DNA from: DATKDU01 sp035512595
GTDB taxonomy: Bacteria > Planctomycetota > Planctomycetia > Pirellulales > Pirellulaceae
Length of the DNA: 15,484 nt
Reading direction: 5' to 3'
Assembly: GCA_035512595.1 (NCBI GenBank)
Contig: DATKDU010000335.1
Span: 1 to 15,484 of the forward strand
Shown here: piece by piece, positions 12,868 through 15,484 of the stretch
Position numbering within the stretch: position 1 is the first letter of the stretch
How the letters are laid out: each line of letters opens with the position of its first letter
Made by a program: the position numbers and the translations under genes
Notes under the pieces: generated by a model
What the model saw: the letters and a program-made list of their open reading frames with translations, nothing else
Database searches by the model: none
Told to the model about the DNA's origin: nothing

Positions 12868-13301
12868 TGACCGCGCGCCTGATTATCTGCGAAAAGTCGG
12901 GCCACTGGGCTGCCGCGCTGCGCCGCGCGGCCGGCCGCCATGAGTTGCCGATCGGCGAAGTTCGCAGCCCCGAGCAGGCTCAGCGCGAGTTGGCCCAGCG
13001 GCCGGCATCGATCTTGGCAATCGAAGTCAGTGCCGCGTCCGTGGCAAAGACCGCGTCACAAGTTGCGGCGTGGCGGATTCGCTATCCGGCCGCCCAGTTC
13101 CTGCTCCTGGCCGATCCGGACTTGAATTCCCTCGAACCCGAGCTGCGCGAGGCCGGCGCTTGCCACGTCGTCTATTCAACTCGCGACCTGGCGGCCACCG
13201 TGCGGCTCATCCGTCGCCACCTGGCGCGGGCTCCGCGGCCGCACCTTTCGCTGGAAGAGTCGATCTGGGCCGCGCTGCCGTGGCCGAGCGCATCTGCATA
13301 G
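12867..13301 (+). CDS. Degenerate receiver-like protein translationally coupled to DUF1501
   Basis: This 144-residue protein starts at ATG 12867, inside the TGATGA that ends DUF1501, so its translation is probably coupled; AAGGA lies 12 bases upstream. The alternating pattern (RLIICEKSGHWAAALRRAAG, then SILAIEVSA, FLLLADPDL, REAGACHVVYSTRDLAATVR, LIRRHL) fits a CheY-like receiver fold of the normal 120-130 residues. The usual phosphorylated Asp is replaced by Glu53 (LAIEV), the acidic pocket pair is reduced to Glu9, and the conserved Lys is not obvious, so it is likely a non-phosphorylated pseudo-receiver. There is no output domain. Partner unknown. Fold assignment is inferred from pattern only. 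Confidence 0.7.
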   Translation: MTARLIICEKSGHWAAALRRAAGRHELPIGEVRSPEQAQRELAQRPASILAIEVSAASVAKTASQVAAWRIRYPAAQFLLLADPDLNSLEPELREAGACHVVYSTRDLAATVRLIRRHLARAPRPHLSLEESIWAALPWPSASA

Positions 13302-13419
13302 AAGGTGGCTGTGGCGGAGGCCGCCGACGCCACGGCCATCGCTCGCGAATGCCGGGGCTTCGCGGACTCAGCCCAGACACCGCGCTGGTCCCACCCTACG
13401 GCATTCGCGGTAGGCTTCC

Positions 13420-13425
13420 TATACT
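13420..13425 (+). promoter_or_regulatory. Possible -10 box for mrp
   Basis: TATACT lies 39 bases before ATG 13465, where a ribosome site (GGAG 13455-13458) also occurs. No convincing -35 is present. Confidence 0.3.
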
Positions 13426-13464
13426 CAGGGGAGACACACAAGCCCTCAAGCGCCGGAGTTCCCC

Positions 13465-14544
13465 ATGCCCGCTCTCGACGTCGCCGCGCTCGAATCCGCC
13501 ATCGGCGACTTTCCCGATCCCGAGACGGGACGATCCGTGCGGCAGATGGGGCAGGTCCAGGGCCTGAAGGTCGCCGGCAATGAGGCGAGCCTGACCCTCG
13601 CCCTGACGACGCACAGCGCGCCGATTGCCGCCGAGGTTCAGTCGGCACTCGCGGAGCGGATCCAGTCGCGGCTGCCGGGGCTGTCAAAGGTCACCGTGAA
13701 CCTGGCGACGCACGAACGCCCGCCGACGAAGCTCGGCACGATCGGCCTGACCGCCAAGAGCGTGATTGCCGTCGCCTCGGGGAAGGGGGGCGTGGGAAAA
13801 AGCACGATTGCCGCCGTCCTGGCACTGGGGCTCCAGCGGGCGGGCTGCACGGTCGGCCTGATGGATGCCGACGTGTACGGTCCGAGCATCCCGCACCTGC
13901 TGGGGCTCGAAGATCAGCCGCGGCCGGGCATCGTGGAGAACAAGATCCAGCCGATCATGGCCAGCGGCATGCCGGTGATGTCGATGGGCTTTCTGGTTCC
14001 CAAGGGGGAAGCGGTCGTGTGGCGGGGGCCGATGCTGCACGGGGCGATCACGCAATTTTTGCGCGACACGGCGTGGGGGGATCTCGACTACCTGATCATC
14101 GACATGCCGCCGGGAACCGGGGACATTGCCCTGACGCTGTCGCAGATGCTGCCGCTGACAGGGGCGGTCGTCGTCTGCACGCCGCAGGAAGTGGCGCTGA
14201 TCGATGCGGTGAAGGCGATCGCCATGTTCCGCAAAGTGAACATCCCGGTGCTGGGGATGGTGGAGAACATGAGCGGCTTCATCTGCCCCGATTGTGGCAA
14301 GCGGTACGACATCTTTGGCAGTGGCGGCGCGAAGGCCGAGGCGGAGAAGCTTCAAGTGCCGTTCCTGGGTGACGTGCCGCTGAACATGCAGATTCGCATC
14401 CGCGGCGACGAGGGCAAGACGCTCAACGTGTTCGACGATTCCATAGTCGGTCCGCATCTGACGAAGCTGGTGACGACGCTGGTCCGCAACCAGGCCCAGA
14501 AGGTGGCGGCGGCACCGCCGATGCCAGAGCTGCCTGTGCTGTAA
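13465..14544 (+). CDS. mrp: Iron-sulfur cluster carrier ATPase Mrp/ApbC
   Basis: This 359-residue cytoplasmic P-loop ATPase binds and delivers [4Fe-4S] clusters to apoproteins. ATG 13465 has GGAG six bases upstream (13455-13458). Residues about 5-80 form the N-terminal MIP18-like domain. The nucleotide-binding motif is GKGGVGKS at 106-113, the switch is DADVYGPSIPHLLGL, and the Walker-B-like part is YLIIDMPPGTGD. The cluster-binding pair is C274-P-D-C277 in MSGFICPDCGKRYDIFG, typical of Mrp. Full length for the family. The C-terminal tail AAAPPMPELPVL is followed directly by an inverted repeat and a second, diverged copy of the tail. It sits downstream of the receiver-like gene with its own ribosome site; no operon partner is obvious. 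Confidence 0.97.
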   Translation: MPALDVAALESAIGDFPDPETGRSVRQMGQVQGLKVAGNEASLTLALTTHSAPIAAEVQSALAERIQSRLPGLSKVTVNLATHERPPTKLGTIGLTAKSVIAVASGKGGVGKSTIAAVLALGLQRAGCTVGLMDADVYGPSIPHLLGLEDQPRPGIVENKIQPIMASGMPVMSMGFLVPKGEAVVWRGPMLHGAITQFLRDTAWGDLDYLIIDMPPGTGDIALTLSQMLPLTGAVVVCTPQEVALIDAVKAIAMFRKVNIPVLGMVENMSGFICPDCGKRYDIFGSGGAKAEAEKLQVPFLGDVPLNMQIRIRGDEGKTLNVFDDSIVGPHLTKLVTTLVRNQAQKVAAAPPMPELPVL

Positions 14545-14615
14545 CGTAGGACAGGTTTCCAACCTGTCCTGACACAAGCGTTTTCATTTTGGACAGGTTG
14601 GAAACCTGTCCTACG
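14545..14615. repeat. Perfect 25-bp inverted repeat after mrp (interspersed palindromic repeat, two arms)
   Basis: Arms 14545-14569 and 14591-14615 are perfect inverted copies (core GGACAGGTTTCCAACC plus its complement) with a 21-base spacer. Each arm is itself a palindrome, GGACAGGTT-TCC-AACCTGTCC. The left arm begins on the base after the mrp stop codon. The same sequence, with two changes, forms the end of the isochorismatase-like gene. No T-run on the plus strand supports simple termination. Confidence 0.85.
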
Positions 14616-14623
14616 GGCTGCTT

Positions 14624-14662
14624 GCGGCGGCGCCGCCGATGCCGCAACTGCCGGTTCTGTAA
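14624..14662 (+). pseudogene. Second, diverged copy of the mrp 3' end
   Basis: These 39 bases match 14506-14544 at 33 positions and encode AAAPPMPQLPVL plus stop, against AAAPPMPELPVL in mrp. Five of the six differences are at third-codon positions. It is not preceded by an in-frame gene (the inverted repeat lies between), so it is a relic flanking the repeat. It looks like the product of recombination between diverged mrp ends, not a fresh duplication. Confidence 0.7.
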
Positions 14663-14674
14663 GGGCTTACGTGT

Positions 14675-14722
14675 GGCAGACGTCTCGCCTGCCTGACAGA
14701 TACGGCAGGCGGGACGCCTACC
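14675..14722. repeat. Second interspersed palindromic repeat
   Basis: Arms 14675-14693 (GGCAGACGTCTCGCCTGCC) and 14704-14722 are inverted copies with three mismatches. The right arm, read on the minus strand, is GGTAGGCGTCCCGCCTGCC, the form I know as an abundant planctomycete intergenic repeat. Confidence 0.65.
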
Positions 14723-14743
14723 CCACGAGGACAAGAAACAGCT

Positions 14744-14780
14744 AGAGCCGCCAGGCGATTGCTCGCCCGGCGGCTCTTTC
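14744..14780 (+). terminator. Probable intrinsic terminator
   Basis: The stem AGAGCCGCC / GGCGGCTCT, with an inner GGCGA / TCGCC helix and loop TTGC, is followed by TTCTCG. The T-run is short, so confidence is moderate. It lies about 200 bases after the mrp stop and would end that unit. Confidence 0.6.
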
Positions 14781-14889
14781 TCGTTGTTTCGCGTGGAAGG
14801 GCGGAGACGCCGGCATCCGCAAGCCAGACCTGACGAGTCAGGCGAAAGCTGCGGGCGGCACCAGTCCGCTCACCACCAGAGAAGAGAAG
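14778..14889. other. Short spacer before the histone-like gene
   Basis: There is no gene here; translations are low complexity. It separates the plus-strand terminator from the convergent minus-strand micro-gene. Confidence 0.4.
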
Positions 14890-14955
14890 TTACTTCTTCT
14901 TCTTCTTGGCGGCCTTCTTCGGTGCAGCCTTCTTGGCAGCTTTCTTCTTGGCCAC
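14890..14955 (-). CDS. Histone-H1-like Lys/Ala-rich micro-protein, 21 residues
   Basis: On the minus strand GTG (14955-14953) follows GGAGG with a seven-base gap (14967-14963), and 21 codons later comes TAA (14892-14890). The peptide is 13 Lys, 6 Ala or more, one Pro, and no acidic residue, in KK/AA blocks with PKKAAKKKKK at the C-terminal end (12 of the residues from position 12 on are basic). It resembles the C-terminal tail of histone H1 and the Lys/Ala-rich micro-proteins seen in planctomycetes, which can bind DNA or polyanions. A functional short gene is supported by the exact ribosome site. Alternatively it is a fragment of a longer H1-like gene. Its leader holds A/T tracts (see 15208-15259). 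Confidence 0.75.
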   Translation of the reverse strand: MAKKKAAKKAAPKKAAKKKKK

Positions 14956-14962
14956 GATACGT

Positions 14963-14967
14963 CCTCC
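14963..14967 (-). promoter_or_regulatory. Ribosome binding site that fixes the micro-gene start
   Basis: GGAGG on the minus strand, seven bases before GTG 14955. It is the main evidence that this 21-codon frame is translated. Confidence 0.75.
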
Positions 14968-15391
14968 GTAAAAAAATTGGCAAGTGTCTTCCTCGCGTCA
15001 CAAGTCGGCGAGCTTCACTTGCCTCTTGCCTTATGCCGCCCTCTCGTTTGCACGAGGTGAGAAGTTCGGCGACATCCCGTCTGTCGTCAACCTTCTCACA
15101 AGCGGCCCGAAACTCCTTGGCGTGTATCGAGCGGTGGTCACTTCCTGAGTTCACCCATCGCTCTGATACAAATTTTGCGCTTCGCGGCCGCATCGTCAAG
15201 AGGAAATGCGCGCGTGCGCGAAAAAATGTTCGGAATTTTTTTCCGCGCCGTTGCGCGCGAAATGACGAAGGGCGATCAAGAATGAGGTCTCGCACAGCGC
15301 CGCCTGTCGCGCGCGAAGCACGAAAACGCAGATGGCAAATCGAATGAATCGCGGTTGAAAAAATGGCTTTGACCGCTGGCAGGCGACGTCA
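14968..15391. other. Intergenic stretch upstream of the micro-gene
   Basis: No supported gene on either strand. It holds an A/T-tract palindrome (15208-15259) and an A/T-rich leader (AATTTTTTTACGG on the minus strand just upstream of the ribosome site). Confidence 0.45.
15208..15259. promoter_or_regulatory. GC-clamped A/T-tract palindrome
   Basis: GCGCGCGTGCGCGAAAAAA is followed by TGTTCGG and then AATTTTTTTCCGCGCCG and TTGCGCGC, giving a loosely symmetrical block with A6 and T7 runs between GC arms. Such bent-DNA patterns are candidate binding sites for DNA-bending or histone-like proteins, and the only nearby gene is the histone-like micro-gene. Confidence 0.35.
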
Positions 15392-15484
15392 TCACCAACC
15401 GCGCGGCCCGCCGCTGATCTGCTGCAAGTTGACGTAGCTCGAGTACGCCAGCGAGCCGAAGAGCAACGTCAAATAGAGCTCCTG
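15392..15484 (-). CDS. C-terminal 30 residues of an unidentified gene (cut by window edge)
   Basis: The minus frame from the window end reads 30 residues to TGA 15394-15392. It begins QELYLTLLFGSLAYSSYVNL and ends QQISGGPRGW. The hydrophobic stretch YLTLLFGSLAYSSYV looks like a membrane helix or amphipathic C-terminal segment. The family cannot be judged from this length. A competing open frame crosses the same bases but has arginine/alanine-rich, unspecific composition. Confidence 0.55.
   Translation of the reverse strand, partial: QELYLTLLFGSLAYSSYVNLQQISGGPRGW

Noticed and set aside
13684..14577. 297-codon minus-strand open frame antisense to mrp
   Set aside because: His/Arg-rich shadow of the well-conserved mrp gene.
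14870..15295. 141-codon minus-strand frame over the micro-gene
   Set aside because: It is in another frame from the Lys/Ala-rich peptide and reads a Glu/Gln-rich artefact of the AAG repeats; no ribosome site was found at its start.
1..15484. CRISPR array, tRNA or rRNA genes
   Set aside because: No direct repeats with regular spacers and no cloverleaf or rRNA-like stretch were seen by eye.

Overview
The window looks like a GC-rich planctomycete chromosome, most likely of the Pirellula/Rhodopirellula type. The reasons are a secreted sulfatase, a Tat-exported DUF1501 protein, a Tat-exported Gfo/Idh/MocA-like protein, several secreted proteins of planctomycete-type character, palindromic intergenic repeats of the 'GTAGGACAGGTTTCCAACCTGTCC' and 'GTAGGCGTCCCGCCTGCC' types, and a tiny lysine/alanine-rich histone-H1-like peptide. 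No rRNA, tRNA or CRISPR array was seen.

Layout. 1-132: 3' end of what looks like an IS66-type transposase, ending a few bases before a minus-strand operon. 143-1726 (minus): a disrupted MauE/DoxX-like membrane gene that runs into a cysteine-rich ORF in another frame, followed by a membrane-anchored protein. 1784-2506: largely gene-free DNA with several perfect hairpins. 2507-4515 (plus): a sulfatase with an atypical active-site motif, then a glycine/alanine-rich membrane protein. 4530-5801 (minus): a Tat-exported Gfo/Idh/MocA-like protein, divergent from a diadenylate cyclase (6164-7096, plus) that joins a pyruvate-kinase-C-like N-domain to a DisA_N domain, as in archaeal DacZ. 7293-8490: a Tyr/Arg repeat protein and a secreted protein, closed by a strong terminator. 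8708-9778: a secreted isochorismatase-fold protein whose last codons come from an interspersed repeat. 9859-10022: a nested foldback (MITE-like) element. 10073-11286: a compact three-gene cassette (DUF4926, a small helical protein, a SUKH/SMI1-KNR4-like protein). 11353-13301: DUF1501 overlapping a degenerate receiver-like protein. 13465-14544: the Fe-S carrier Mrp, followed by a perfect 25-bp inverted repeat and a diverged second copy of the mrp 3' end. 14890-14955 (minus): a 21-residue histone-H1-like peptide gene. 15392-15484 (minus): the C-terminus of an unidentified gene.

How the genes relate. Most are single housekeeping, secreted or signalling genes, not one pathway. The stretches that look like accessory DNA are the IS-flanked, frameshifted operon at the left, the foldback element followed by the DUF4926/SUKH cassette, and the repeat cluster around the mrp 3' end. 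The strongest candidates for new biology are the bacterial DacZ-like cyclase with an RHW motif, the three-gene DUF4926/SUKH cassette with a near-leaderless promoter, and the ultra-short histone-like gene with its A/T-tract leader.
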